NCBI RefSeq assembly: GCF_003352385.1
Contig: NZ_CP031243.1
Span: forward strand, 598,501 to 662,500
Source of the DNA: Haemophilus haemolyticus
GTDB taxonomy: Bacteria; Pseudomonadota; Gammaproteobacteria; Enterobacterales; Pasteurellaceae
DNA length: 64,000 bases
Direction: 5' to 3'
A program made the translations under genes and the position numbers. Shown here in pieces: positions 43,859 through 52,996 of the stretch (positions are counted from its first letter, which is position 1; each line of letters starts with the position of its first letter). The notes under the pieces were generated by a model. The model made no database searches and was not told the DNA's origin. It worked only from the letters and a program-made list of their open reading frames with translations.

Positions 43859-45265
43859 TTATTTACTGATCCATAATGGCAATCGTATAGTAACGGCAAG
43901 TCCTCCTAGTGGGCTTTTTTCAGCCCAGACCTTTCCTTGATGCTCCTGAATAACATTAGACACAATCGCCAATCCAAGTCCTGTTCCGCCAGTCGTTCTA
44001 GTTCGCGTTTCATCCACTCGATAAAACGGTTTGAAGATTTTTTCAAATTCATCTGGATGGACTCCAGATCCGTTGTCATCTATACGGATCCTGAGAAATT
44101 CTTCTTCTTCTTCTTCTTCTTGGATAAAAATATGAAGTTCGATCTTATCCTTGGTGTATTTGAGTGCATTTGTCACGATATTTTCAACCGCACTTTCCAG
44201 CAATCTAAAATTGCCGTTAAGTTGTAATTCATTTTTGGGTAAACGAATATTTGTGAGAAACGTTATACCTCGTTGCTCTGCCTCAAATTTGGCATCGTTG
44301 ATAATATCAGTCCAAAGCGTATTGGCATAAAAAATATCCCGTTCAACTTGACTATTCATTTGATGGCGTGAAAGTAGAAGTAGCTCACTAATCATTTTAT
44401 CCATTCGCCCTATTTCTCTTTCAATGCGTTTTACACTATCTGTTTCACCACATTCATGACGAACAAGCGCTGTAGCTAACTGCAAACGAGTGAGTGGCGT
44501 TTTTAATTCATGTGAAATCGATGAAAGTAGTGTTTGTTGATTAGAGATTAAATGATCAATAGAAGATGCCATTCGATTAAAACTTTGACCGACTTGGCGT
44601 AGCTCTAATGGACCATTAGCCACTAAGCTCTTATCAATTTTGAAATTGCCTAATGCCACTGAATTCGCCGCTTCTTGCAAGCGAGAAATAGGCTTAGTCA
44701 GCATTCTTGTGAACCACCAAAGCAATGGGCTGGTGATTAAAAGAATAAGCAAAATCAATATAATCGGTCTATCAAAAATGTAATTAAACATTTCTCGTTG
44801 TGGATTAACGTAAGAGATAAAGTACAAGGCATAAGAATTTGTCTCATCTCCCAAATACACTTGAAATGGACCTGAAATCTGAACTTCATTGAAATTTTTA
44901 CGTTTGGGTTCTGAAAAATCACCTGATACATCCGCAAATCTTCGGATATAAGGTACTTCCTCTGGTAGTTCCCCTAGAATATCTTTAGTTTGTAAATTAA
45001 TAAGAATGGGTCTGGAGGGTTGAAATTTATCTGTATGTAAAACGGGAACTTTTGCAATAAGCCCTTTTAATTGACCGTTGCGGATAATATCGATAATTTT
45101 TTTTTGATAGGTAACAACATCTGCTTCTTTTAAAGGCGAATAGACTCTGAGATCGAGAGTAGGCACAGCGATCACAAGACTCATCATGGCAAAAAAAGTA
45201 AACCAGAATATAGCAAATGTTCTGATCGCAAGTTGATTTAAACTGAAAAGACTGCGCAATTTCAT
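43859..45265 (-). CDS. cpxA: CpxA-type envelope-stress sensor histidine kinase
   Basis: Inner-membrane sensor kinase for the CpxR regulator. 468 residues (E. coli CpxA 457). Two membrane helices (about 14-34 and 163-183) bracket a periplasmic domain, then HAMP (TRMLTKPISRLQEAANSV), phosphoacceptor His252 in SISHELKTPLTRLQ, N box ENIVTNALKYTKD, G1 IDDNGSGV, F and G2 (FKPFYRVDE, GGTGLGLAIV). A run of seven Glu (383-389) from a GAA trinucleotide repeat lies between N and G1 boxes. Four bases after cpxR. Confidence 0.92.
   Translation of the reverse strand: MKLRSLFSLNQLAIRTFAIFWFTFFAMMSLVIAVPTLDLRVYSPLKEADVVTYQKKIIDIIRNGQLKGLIAKVPVLHTDKFQPSRPILINLQTKDILGELPEEVPYIRRFADVSGDFSEPKRKNFNEVQISGPFQVYLGDETNSYALYFISYVNPQREMFNYIFDRPIILILLILLITSPLLWWFTRMLTKPISRLQEAANSVALGNFKIDKSLVANGPLELRQVGQSFNRMASSIDHLISNQQTLLSSISHELKTPLTRLQLATALVRHECGETDSVKRIEREIGRMDKMISELLLLSRHQMNSQVERDIFYANTLWTDIINDAKFEAEQRGITFLTNIRLPKNELQLNGNFRLLESAVENIVTNALKYTKDKIELHIFIQEEEEEEEFLRIRIDDNGSGVHPDEFEKIFKPFYRVDETRTRTTGGTGLGLAIVSNVIQEHQGKVWAEKSPLGGLAVTIRLPLWISK
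44099..44121 (-). repeat. GAA trinucleotide repeat in cpxA
   Basis: Seven perfect TTC units plus TT on the plus strand encode Glu383-Glu389 of CpxA. A change in copy number would lengthen or shorten the acidic loop without changing the frame. Confidence 0.9.
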
Positions 45266-45269
45266 AAAA

Positions 45270-45953
45270 CTAGGTCACTAAAAGATATCCTTTTCCACGT
45301 AAAGTTTTAAACCAAGGCAGTTTACTTTTTCGTTCTGGTAATTTGCGTCTCAAATTAGAGATGTGCATATCAAGAGAACGATCAAATGGGGTTAGTGGTT
45401 TTTCCATTACTTCTAAACTTAATTCTTCTCGACTAATAACATTTCCCTTAGATTTAAGCAATAAACAAAGAATCTTAAACTCATAATCCGTTAAATTGAG
45501 ATTTTCTTCATTATAGGTTGCAATTCCGTGAGAAAAGTTGAGAATAATTCCGTCAAAAGAAAGGATTTCTACATTTGCGGTATTATTTGAAGGAGATGCA
45601 CTACGACGCAAAATCGCCTTAATTCTTGCAATAAGCTCACGATCGTTAAAAGGCTTGGGTAAATAATCATCCGCTCCCAATTCTAAGCCTAATACGCGAT
45701 CAATGTCTTCGCCTCTTGCTGTCAGCATCATCACTGGCACGTTAGAGACTTTACGAATTTCTTTTAGTGTTTCGACACCATTTAACTTTGGCATCATTAC
45801 ATCAAGCAAAACCAACTCGTGGCTTTCATCAAGTTTTTGTAATGCCTCTAATCCATTATTTGCTGTTTGAACGTCAAACCCTTCTAGCGTTAAAAGGGAT
45901 GAAAGTAATTCTGTCAGTTCAACATCGTCATCAACGAGCAAGAGTTTTGACAT
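45270..45953 (-). CDS. cpxR: CpxR-type response regulator
   Basis: OmpR-family response regulator of the envelope-stress pair. 227 residues (E. coli 232). Receiver domain with acidic pocket VDDD (8-10), phosphoacceptor Asp51 in LVLLDVMMPKLNG, and the Thr and Lys of MLTARGED and LPKPFNDREL. The winged-helix effector domain (about 128-225) ends in SKLPWFKTLRGKGYLL. AAGGA precedes ATG 45953. First gene of the cpxRA pair; bamE lies upstream on the same strand. Confidence 0.94.
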   Translation of the reverse strand: MSKLLLVDDDVELTELLSSLLTLEGFDVQTANNGLEALQKLDESHELVLLDVMMPKLNGVETLKEIRKVSNVPVMMLTARGEDIDRVLGLELGADDYLPKPFNDRELIARIKAILRRSASPSNNTANVEILSFDGIILNFSHGIATYNEENLNLTDYEFKILCLLLKSKGNVISREELSLEVMEKPLTPFDRSLDMHISNLRRKLPERKSKLPWFKTLRGKGYLLVT

Positions 45954-46006
45954 TGGAGATTCCTTTTACCAATTATTCTTATTGTAGTGCGGTGAAAATA
46001 AAAAGA

Positions 46007-46420
46007 TTATTTCCAGAATTTCCACCAACTTGATTTTGGTTTCTCACCTGTTTCAATAATGGTGTTATTTTCGCCTTGTTGTGAAACCTCTGGTAAAGGT
46101 TTATCAAGATGGGTTTCTGTCACAATCCCACGTTGATCAAATTTTACTGTGAAAGTGTGTTGAACAGGTGTTTCATAAGCACGTTGTTGTAAGAATACGT
46201 AGTACCAAGTGTAGTTATTATAAGGGTCGATTAATACTGGCGTACCCAACAAATATTGTACTTGTTGAGCAGTCATGCCTTCTTTAACCTGAGCAACTGT
46301 AGTCGCCTCTAAATAGTTGCCTTGCGGTACATCAATTCGATATACAACTTTTTCAACGGTGGAACAAGAAGCGAGGCTTAATGCTAAAAATGTTGCGCCT
46401 AAAAGTGTTTTAACTTGCAT
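46007..46420 (-). CDS. bamE: Outer-membrane assembly lipoprotein BamE
   Basis: Small lipoprotein of the BAM complex (SmpA/OmlA family). 137 residues from ATG 46420 (MQVKTLLGATFLALSLASC). The lipobox LASC makes Cys19 the lipidated residue. The folded core contains RIDVPQGNYL, VKEGMTAQQVQYLLGTP and NYTWYYVF, standard for BamE. The C-terminal tail is longer and more polar than in E. coli (113 residues). The frame extends 52 codons further upstream into yejK, but that part is another frame of yejK. Confidence 0.93.
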   Translation of the reverse strand: MQVKTLLGATFLALSLASCSTVEKVVYRIDVPQGNYLEATTVAQVKEGMTAQQVQYLLGTPVLIDPYNNYTWYYVFLQQRAYETPVQHTFTVKFDQRGIVTETHLDKPLPEVSQQGENNTIIETGEKPKSSWWKFWK

Positions 46421-46485
46421 TTTCTTTACCTTAATTTGTGCAAAAGTACTGTCAAATAATACCCAAAGTTGGCTATGTTTCCAAA

Positions 46486-47502
46486 TTAATTCTCTGATTT
46501 TAAAGCCTTTTGTAATTGATCTTTTAAATTTGGCGGTAAACCTTTGATGGTTAGGGTATCTGTCATAGGATCCCATTGAATACGCGTATTCAATAATTCC
46601 GCATCAAAACTTAGGGTAACGCCCTTTCCTGACCCAGAGAATTTTGTTAGCGATTTCAATGTTGAATGAACAGGCGGAATGCTCTCTTCCAAACCATAAT
46701 TCTGTTCTTCCGTAAAGGCGACAAAAGGCTGTTCGTTTAGAGTGGGTAATGAATCAGAAAGTTCCCTTAATTCAATATTGTTACCGTTTGAAAGCTGACC
46801 TTTACAATATTCAAACACTTGTTTTTTTACCGCTTGAGTTTGCTCTTTGTTGAGTTCGCCTTGATCGCAGTAATCACTCACCGCTTGCAATAAACACTGA
46901 TTTTGAACCTGTGGATTTAATCCTTCTTCAGCACCTAAGAAATCCATGAAAAAATCACTAATTTTGCGACCTACACGGCCTTTTATGAAAGTTAAATAAC
47001 GATTAGAGTTCGCATTTACTTGCAAATCCGTCAAATTTATCCGTGCCGCAATATCAAACTGAGTTATATCAAGATATTCTGTACGGTGAATATCTAAATG
47101 CTCATCGACTAACATACTATGGCGGCTATCAAGCAATGCAATAAACAAATAATCTGTCGCTAAGAAATTATATTGGCATAAAATCAAGGTTCCACTTTCT
47201 GCAAAGTTATATTTACCTAATTCATCTGCAAGCAATTTTGTTGAATATTGACTAAATCCTAAAAACTCAATTTCTTGTTCCAATAAACGATTTAAATGTT
47301 GTGCAAATATAGACTTTTCCTGAAACACACCAAAAGCCTTAGCTTTATTTTGATAGCCTTGATGAAGTTGCAACATCATTTGTTCTACTTCTGGCGTAAT
47401 TGACAGCAACTCATCGCGTAATACGCTTCCCATTTTTATGCTATCGCCATCCACATTTTTGACTAACTGATGCAAAACAATTTGATTAACGGTAATACTC
47501 AT
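46486..47502 (-). CDS. yejK: Nucleoid-associated protein YejK
   Basis: NdpA/YejK-family nucleoid-associated protein, 338 residues (E. coli 335). Function in DNA binding is known only in outline. Start at ATG 47502 ([14 protein letters not shown]), preceded by AAAGGTG; a GTG three codons earlier overlaps that site. The conserved segments [23 protein letters not shown] and [20 protein letters not shown] are present. Divergent from yejL, as in E. coli. Confidence 0.93.
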   Translation of the reverse strand: MSITVNQIVLHQLVKNVDGDSIKMGSVLRDELLSITPEVEQMMLQLHQGYQNKAKAFGVFQEKSIFAQHLNRLLEQEIEFLGFSQYSTKLLADELGKYNFAESGTLILCQYNFLATDYLFIALLDSRHSMLVDEHLDIHRTEYLDITQFDIAARINLTDLQVNANSNRYLTFIKGRVGRKISDFFMDFLGAEEGLNPQVQNQCLLQAVSDYCDQGELNKEQTQAVKKQVFEYCKGQLSNGNNIELRELSDSLPTLNEQPFVAFTEEQNYGLEESIPPVHSTLKSLTKFSGSGKGVTLSFDAELLNTRIQWDPMTDTLTIKGLPPNLKDQLQKALKSEN

Positions 47503-47630
47503 TTTTGTCACCTTTGAAAAATTTGTTGCAAATTATAACCGCACTTTTTCAGCAAGAAAAAAGAAATTATTTAGGTTCTACCAAATAATCGGGTATCATA
47601 AGCCAAATTTTTTGTTTTATTTTTGACATT

Positions 47631-47849
47631 ATGGCTCAACATTCTAAATATTCTGATGCTCAATTAAGTGCGATTGTAAACGATATGATCGCAGTATTAG
47701 AAAAACATAAAGCACCAGTAGATCTCTCCTTAATCGCATTGGGTAATATGGCAAGTAATCTATTAACTAGCAGTGTGCCGCAAACTCAACGTGAGGCATT
47801 GGCTCAAGCGTTTTCTAATTCCTTAATCAATGCAGTAAAAACACGTTAA
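47631..47849 (+). CDS. yejL: UPF0352 protein YejL
   Basis: Small conserved protein of unknown function, 72 residues (E. coli 75). The block LSLIALGNMASNLLTSSVPQTQREALAQAFSNSL is the family signature. No good ribosome-binding site is visible before ATG 47631. One base separates its stop from the yejM start, so the two are coupled. Confidence 0.92.
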   Translation: MAQHSKYSDAQLSAIVNDMIAVLEKHKAPVDLSLIALGNMASNLLTSSVPQTQREALAQAFSNSLINAVKTR

Positions 47850-47850
47850 T

Positions 47851-49608
47851 ATGAAATGGATTAAAAAAGGCACCTTCAGCGGCAAACAATACCGCGATGA
47901 CGTTTCACGAAAAATTTCGTGGGGTCATTGGTTTGCCTTTTTTAATATTATTGTTGCTATTCTTATTGGCGCACGTTATGCCTTTATCATTGACTGGCCA
48001 GATACTCTCGCAGGAAAACTTTATTTCTTTGTAAGTTTGCTCGGGCATTTCAGTTTTAACGTTTTTGCGTTGTATTTACTCGTTGTCTTTCCTCTGAGTT
48101 TCATTGTTAAAAATCACCGCACTTTTCGCGGATTAACCGTGATTTTTTGTACCATTTGTACAACCTTATTATTATTTGATACCGCTGTTTTCAATCGTTT
48201 TAATCTGCATTTATCCTCTGTGGTATGGAATTTGCTGGTCAATCCAGAAAATGGCGAAATGTCACGCGATTGGCAGATTTTCTTTGCACCAATGCCGATT
48301 ATTTTATTAGCGCAGATGTTATTTTCTCGCTGGAGTTGGGAAAAATTACGTAGTCTTGAACGCCAAAAATGGCTAAAAGCTGTCGGTGTATTCTTAACTT
48401 CCATGTTTATTACTACGCACTTAATTTATGCTTGGGCAGATGCTTATTTATATCGCCCAATTACGATGCAACGCTCTAATTTTCCTCTTTCTTATCCAAT
48501 GACAGCCCGTTCTTTTTTAGAAAAACACGGTTTCATTGATGGCGAGCAGTACGCACAAACATTAAAACAAGAGGGACGTTTAGAGGCCTTAAAGATTGAT
48601 TATCCTAAAAAAACGCTCACTTTTACACCAATTGACAGTAAACCAAACATTTTGATGATCACTGTTTCTGGATTACGTTACGATGCCATTTCTCAAGGCA
48701 AAATGTCCAAGTTAGCTGAATTTGCAACGAGCGCAACAGAATTTACGAATCATTACAGTACTGGTAATAGTAATAATGCAGGATTAGTAGGATTATTTTA
48801 TGGCTTAAATGCAAATTACACCGATAGCATTTTAAGCAATCATACCCAATCTGTTTTAATCGAAAAATTACGTGCTGAAAATTATCAACTAGGTTTATTT
48901 TCTGCTACGAATTTCAAAGATAGCGTCTTCCGCCAGGCATTATTTCGTGAAATAAAACTTTCATCGAATAAAACCAACAAACCAAATAATGAAAGTGCGG
49001 TAAAAAATCTCAATGATTTTATTAAAGCACAAAAAATAGACTCACCTTGGTTTGCTTATTTGGATTTAGCCTTGGAGGCTAAAAAACCATCAGATTATGA
49101 CCGCACTTTGCAGGATATTGATTCTCTTTTAGAAAAAACGTTAGAAAATACACCGCTTGAAAATACATTAGTCATCATCACGTCAGAGCATGGTTTAACC
49201 TTTAATGAAATGAATGAAAAAGAGCGAGAAAACTACTTTGGGCGCGATGAGGTTCAAGTGCCATTACTTGTATATTGGAAAGATTTACCAGTAGGCAAAC
49301 AGAATGAATTAAGTAATCATGCGGATATTTTCTCTGCATTAATGCAGACAGTATTCCGTGTAGAAAACCCGTTGATGGATTATAGTCAGGGACGTAATCT
49401 CTTTGATCTTAAAGGGGATGATTGGGTACTTGCCTCTAATTTCCACTGGAATGTGGTGATTCAACCTGATGGAACACAATATCACATTGATCGCAAAGGT
49501 AATTACAAAAAATTTGATAAAGATTATATCGAGCAATCTTCAGACAGACCGCCACTTGGAATCTTCTTAGAAGCCTTCCAATTACAAAATTTCTTCTTTG
49601 AAAAATAA
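47851..49608 (+). CDS. yejM: Inner-membrane lipopolysaccharide regulator YejM (PbgA/LapC)
   Basis: Inner-membrane protein that senses LPS and controls LpxC stability in enterobacteria. 585 residues (E. coli 586): five N-terminal membrane helices (to about 195), then a periplasmic sulphatase-like domain. The pseudo-active site NILMITVSGLRYDAIS has Ser rather than the metal-binding Asp of true transferases, and ITSEHGLTFNE replaces the usual SDHG motif, as expected for this non-enzymatic family. Three uptake sequences are inside (48116, 48993, 49100). Confidence 0.94.
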   Translation: MKWIKKGTFSGKQYRDDVSRKISWGHWFAFFNIIVAILIGARYAFIIDWPDTLAGKLYFFVSLLGHFSFNVFALYLLVVFPLSFIVKNHRTFRGLTVIFCTICTTLLLFDTAVFNRFNLHLSSVVWNLLVNPENGEMSRDWQIFFAPMPIILLAQMLFSRWSWEKLRSLERQKWLKAVGVFLTSMFITTHLIYAWADAYLYRPITMQRSNFPLSYPMTARSFLEKHGFIDGEQYAQTLKQEGRLEALKIDYPKKTLTFTPIDSKPNILMITVSGLRYDAISQGKMSKLAEFATSATEFTNHYSTGNSNNAGLVGLFYGLNANYTDSILSNHTQSVLIEKLRAENYQLGLFSATNFKDSVFRQALFREIKLSSNKTNKPNNESAVKNLNDFIKAQKIDSPWFAYLDLALEAKKPSDYDRTLQDIDSLLEKTLENTPLENTLVIITSEHGLTFNEMNEKERENYFGRDEVQVPLLVYWKDLPVGKQNELSNHADIFSALMQTVFRVENPLMDYSQGRNLFDLKGDDWVLASNFHWNVVIQPDGTQYHIDRKGNYKKFDKDYIEQSSDRPPLGIFLEAFQLQNFFFEK

Positions 49609-49999
49609 TCTATAAAGGTAAAAAGTGCGGTTAATTTTGACAGTATTTTATATCCTTTTATTCATCTCGTGGGCTTCTATGGAAGTTGTGTAGATAAGTC
49701 TAAGTTATGTAGGGTGGGCGTTAGCCCACGCGTTTATTAAGTTCTTATAGAATAGTGATTATATCTAATTAGATATGTGAATGCCCGCGTTACGACAAAT
49801 AACCTATAAGTGCATAAAAGAATAGATTTTTTGCCCTTAAGTCTTTATACTCACGCCTCAGTTTAAGACTGAAAAATGTTATTAATGAAAATCCGTGAGT
49901 TTTTCATAACATTATCATAATGCTTCTCGCCGTACTTACAGCACCTTTCAATTAATATACATTCTCGTCTTTTTATCCTTTCTTTTTTACGGAGTTTGT
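49609..49999. other. 391-base gap between yejM and the amidohydrolase
   Basis: No gene is visible. It contains an uptake sequence (49623-49631), a REP-like hairpin (49709-49730), the small palindrome TATCTAATTAGATA, and AT-rich sequence that probably holds the amidohydrolase promoter. No tRNA fold was found by eye. Confidence 0.7.
49709..49730 (+). repeat. REP-like palindrome after yejM
   Basis: GTAG at 49709-49712 is followed by GTGGGC-GTTA-GCCCAC (49714-49729). A 5' GTAG or GGAG before a GC-rich hairpin is the signature described for REP elements mobilised by RAYT transposases. GC content is far above the surroundings. No transposase is nearby. Confidence 0.65.
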
Positions 50000-50992
50000 A
50001 TGAAAAGCCACGTTCGTAGTTTTAAAACCTATATTCGCGATGAAATTATCAAAAAAGGCGGATGGGTAAATGCCCATGCACATGCTGACCGCGCTTTTAC
50101 GATGACGCCAGAGAAAATTGGGATTTATCATAGTAGTAATTTGCAACAAAAATGGGATTTAGTGGATGAAGTAAAACGCACTTCCAGTGTTGATGATTAT
50201 TACGCACGTTTTTGCCAATCGATTGAATTAATGATATCCCAAGGTGTAACCGCATTTGGTACTTTTGTCGATATAGACCCAATTTGTGAAGATCGTGCAA
50301 TTATTGCCGCACATAAAGCCCGCGAAGTGTATAAACATGACATTATTTTGAAATTTGCCAATCAAACTTTAAAAGGGGTAATCGAACCCACTGCGCGTAA
50401 ATGGTTTGATATTGGTGCGGAAATGGTGGATATGATTGGCGGCTTACCATATCGTGATGAATTGGATTATGGTCGTGGCCTAGAAGCGATGGATATCTTG
50501 TTAGATAAGGCCAAATCTCTTGGAATTATGTGTCATGTACATGTAGACCAATTCAACAATCCAAGCGAAAAAGAAACTGAGCAACTTTGCGACAAAACCA
50601 TTGAACACGGAATGGAGGGGCGAGTTGTGGGTATCCACGGAATTTCCATTGGCTCACATTCAAAAGAATATCGCTACAAACTTTACGAAAAAATGCGTAA
50701 AGCCAAAATGATGATGATCGCCTGTCCGATGGCATGGATTGACAGTAATCGCAAAGAAGATCTTATGCCATTCCATAATGCATTAACGCCTGCAGATGAA
50801 ATGATTCCCGAAGGTATCACTGTTGCCCTAGGCACAGATAATATTTGTGATTACATGGTTCCTCTATGTGAAGGCGATTTATGGCAAGAATTAAGCCTAT
50901 TGGCTGCGGGCTGCCGTTTCCCACACTTAGATGAGATGGTCAATATCGCAAGTATTAACGGTCGTAAAGTGTTAGGACTAGAACCAATTTAG
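50000..50992 (+). CDS. Amidohydrolase-superfamily protein (cytosine-deaminase-like), substrate unknown
   Basis: Predicted metal-dependent hydrolase or deaminase, 330 residues, cytosolic (no signal peptide). Metal-site motifs of the amidohydrolase barrel are visible: His-x-His in VNAHAHADRAF, His in CHVHVDQFNN, His in VGIHGISIGSHS and the catalytic Asp in ALGTDNICDYMVP. The overall pattern is COG0402/cytosine-deaminase-like, but no purine or pyrimidine genes adjoin it and I cannot name its substrate. Start ATG 50000 follows ACGGAG. It stands alone: the gap before is 391 bases and a long palindrome follows it. Confidence 0.8.
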   Translation: MKSHVRSFKTYIRDEIIKKGGWVNAHAHADRAFTMTPEKIGIYHSSNLQQKWDLVDEVKRTSSVDDYYARFCQSIELMISQGVTAFGTFVDIDPICEDRAIIAAHKAREVYKHDIILKFANQTLKGVIEPTARKWFDIGAEMVDMIGGLPYRDELDYGRGLEAMDILLDKAKSLGIMCHVHVDQFNNPSEKETEQLCDKTIEHGMEGRVVGIHGISIGSHSKEYRYKLYEKMRKAKMMMIACPMAWIDSNRKEDLMPFHNALTPADEMIPEGITVALGTDNICDYMVPLCEGDLWQELSLLAAGCRFPHLDEMVNIASINGRKVLGLEPI

Positions 50993-51022
50993 ATTTTTAT
51001 TCCCCACAATCAAAAGTGCGGT

Positions 51023-51083
51023 CAAAATGGGCAACATTTAAAAGTTGATTACAAAATCTAGCTTTTAAATGTTGCCCATTTTG
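51023..51083. repeat. 22-bp perfect inverted repeat before acrR
   Basis: The left arm 51023-51044 (CAAAATGGGCAACATTTAA...) is exactly complementary to the right arm 51062-51083 (...TTAAATGTTGCCCATTTTG), with a 17-base loop. An uptake sequence (51014-51022) abuts it. It may terminate the amidohydrolase gene; only a weak T-rich stretch follows. Confidence 0.85.
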
Positions 51084-51132
51084 TTGTGCTTTTGTGTTTT
51101 TTAACTTGCCAAAAAACAAAAAATAACTAAAA

Positions 51133-51146
51133 TGAACGCTCATTCA
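51133..51146. promoter_or_regulatory. Probable AcrR operator
   Basis: TGAACGCTCATTCA is an imperfect palindrome of the TetR-family type (TGAA-N6-TTCA) lying 42-55 bases before the acrR ATG. It suggests autorepression of acrRAB. Confidence 0.5.
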
Positions 51147-51187
51147 TTTTTGAGCAATTATTGCTCCTTATTTTACTCAAGGATCTT

Positions 51188-51751
51188 ATGCGACAAGCTA
51201 AAACAGACTTAGCTGAACAGATTTTTTCAGTGACAGATCGTTTAATGGCAAAAGAAGGGTTGAATCAACTTTCTATGCACAAACTTGCGAAAGAAGCGAA
51301 TGTAGCCGCGGGAACGATTTACCTTTATTTTAAAAACAAAGATGAGTTGCTTGAACAATTTGCACACAGAGTGTTTTCAATGTTTATGGCAACACTTGAA
51401 AAAGATTTTGATGAATCTAAGCCTTTTTTCGAACAGTATCGACAAATGTGGAAAAACATTTGGTATTTCTTACAAGAAAATCCCACCATTCTATCCAATT
51501 TAAAGCAATATGAATCTCTGCCTAATTTCAAGGATATTTGTAAAAACGTTAAAAATTGCCGTTGGGATTTATTTTGTCATCAAGCACAAAAAGCTGGCTT
51601 ATTAGCGGAATTATCTGAAGATATTCTCTTTTTATTAAGTTTGAAAACGGCGATAAATTTAGCCTCTGATGCAAAATTTATCGATTTTGATCTTAATCCT
51701 GAAATTTTAGAATCTGTGATTAAACGCTCCTGGCGTGCAATTCAGAAATAA
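51188..51751 (+). CDS. acrR: TetR-family repressor of the AcrAB locus
   Basis: Drug- or metabolite-sensing repressor, 187 residues from ATG 51188 (MRQAKTDLAEQIFSV), preceded by AAGGA. The N-terminal helix-turn-helix is LSMHKLAKEANVAAGTIYLYFKNKDELLEQF (about 28-58), a classic TetR pattern. The C-terminal ligand domain is divergent. It is followed after 31 bases by acrA on the same strand, so all three genes probably form one transcript, unlike the divergent acrR of E. coli. Loss-of-function changes in this gene are a known route to raised efflux in H. influenzae; none is evident here. Confidence 0.9.
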   Translation: MRQAKTDLAEQIFSVTDRLMAKEGLNQLSMHKLAKEANVAAGTIYLYFKNKDELLEQFAHRVFSMFMATLEKDFDESKPFFEQYRQMWKNIWYFLQENPTILSNLKQYESLPNFKDICKNVKNCRWDLFCHQAQKAGLLAELSEDILFLLSLKTAINLASDAKFIDFDLNPEILESVIKRSWRAIQK

Positions 51752-51782
51752 TTGTTGTTATTTTTATAACGGAGCTTTAAAC

Positions 51783-52979
51783 ATGAGTCAAACTCAACAT
51801 CAAAGACCAAAACGCTCACATATTTTCTTTATGAAAATAATTTTAGTGGTATTTGTCTTAATTTTTGCCGGTGTCATCGCTTTTAATATGATAAAAGGCG
51901 TAATGATAAGCCGAGCCATTGCGGGAATGCCAGAACCTTCAAGCCCAGTAACCGCACTTGAAGTTCAACCCCGTGAATGGACGCCAGTTATCAACACAAC
52001 AGGTCTTGTGCGTCCAAATCAAGGCGCGATGCTCAGTACACAAAATGCAGGTACGATTTCTCAAGTGCTCGTGCGAAATGGCCAACAAGTGAAAAAAGGC
52101 GATTTACTCATTGAACTCGATAGTTCTGTTGAACATGCAAGCCTTCAAGCCGCACAGGCACAACTCCCAGCTCTTCGTCAAACTTATCAACGTTATGCTA
52201 ATTTATTGAAAAGCAATGCTGTTTCACGACAAGAAATGGATAACGCAAAAGCGGCTTATGACGCTCAACTAGCCAATATCGAATCTTTAAAAGCAGCAAT
52301 TGAGCGCCGTAAAATTGTTGCGCCATTTGATGGCAAAGCAGGTATTGTGAAAGTAAACGTAGGTCAATATGTGAATGTAGGAACAGAAATTGTGCGTGTA
52401 GAAGATACTAGCTCAATGAAAGTGGATTTTGCCCTTTCACAAAATGATTTAGATAAATTGCATATCGGTCAACGCGTCACAGTGACAACAGATGCTCGCT
52501 TGGGCGAAACATTTTCAGCTCGAATCACGGCTATTGAACCAGCCATTAATTCATCAACTGGTTTAGTTGATGTTCAGGCTACATTTGATCCTGAAGATGG
52601 GCGTAAATTGCTTTCAGGTATGTTCTCTCGCTTACGCATTGCGCTTCCAACTGAAACAAATCAAGTTGTCGTTCCACAAGTAGCTATTAGCTACAACATG
52701 TATGGTGAAATTGCTTATTTACTCAAACCATTATCTGATGAAGACAAAGAGAAAATGGCTGAGAATAAAAAATTAGATCGTTTATATCGAGCAAAACAAA
52801 TCACTGTATTCACTAAAGATCGCCAAGGCATTTATTCTCAATTACAAGGTAATGAAGTAAAACCGGGTGATAAAATTATCACTGGTGGTCAGCAAGGTAT
52901 CGGCAATGGCAGTCTTGTAGAATGGATTGAAAAAGACATTGTAGGTGCAACAGAGCCAGTAAATAAAACTAACCTTTAA
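51783..52979 (+). CDS. acrA: RND efflux periplasmic adaptor AcrA
   Basis: Membrane-fusion protein linking AcrB to an outer-membrane channel. 398 residues from ATG 51783 (MSQTQHQRPKRSHIFF), preceded by ACGGAG. The N-terminus has one hydrophobic helix (about 17-40) and no lipobox, so it is anchored by the helix rather than by lipid, unlike E. coli AcrA. Lipoyl halves (ALEVQPREW...; KIVAPFDGKAGIVKVNVGQYV) flank a coiled-coil hairpin (about 120-185). Its partner TolC is not in the window. Confidence 0.92.
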   Translation: MSQTQHQRPKRSHIFFMKIILVVFVLIFAGVIAFNMIKGVMISRAIAGMPEPSSPVTALEVQPREWTPVINTTGLVRPNQGAMLSTQNAGTISQVLVRNGQQVKKGDLLIELDSSVEHASLQAAQAQLPALRQTYQRYANLLKSNAVSRQEMDNAKAAYDAQLANIESLKAAIERRKIVAPFDGKAGIVKVNVGQYVNVGTEIVRVEDTSSMKVDFALSQNDLDKLHIGQRVTVTTDARLGETFSARITAIEPAINSSTGLVDVQATFDPEDGRKLLSGMFSRLRIALPTETNQVVVPQVAISYNMYGEIAYLLKPLSDEDKEKMAENKKLDRLYRAKQITVFTKDRQGIYSQLQGNEVKPGDKIITGGQQGIGNGSLVEWIEKDIVGATEPVNKTNL

Positions 52980-52996
52980 TTAACTAGGAAATACGA

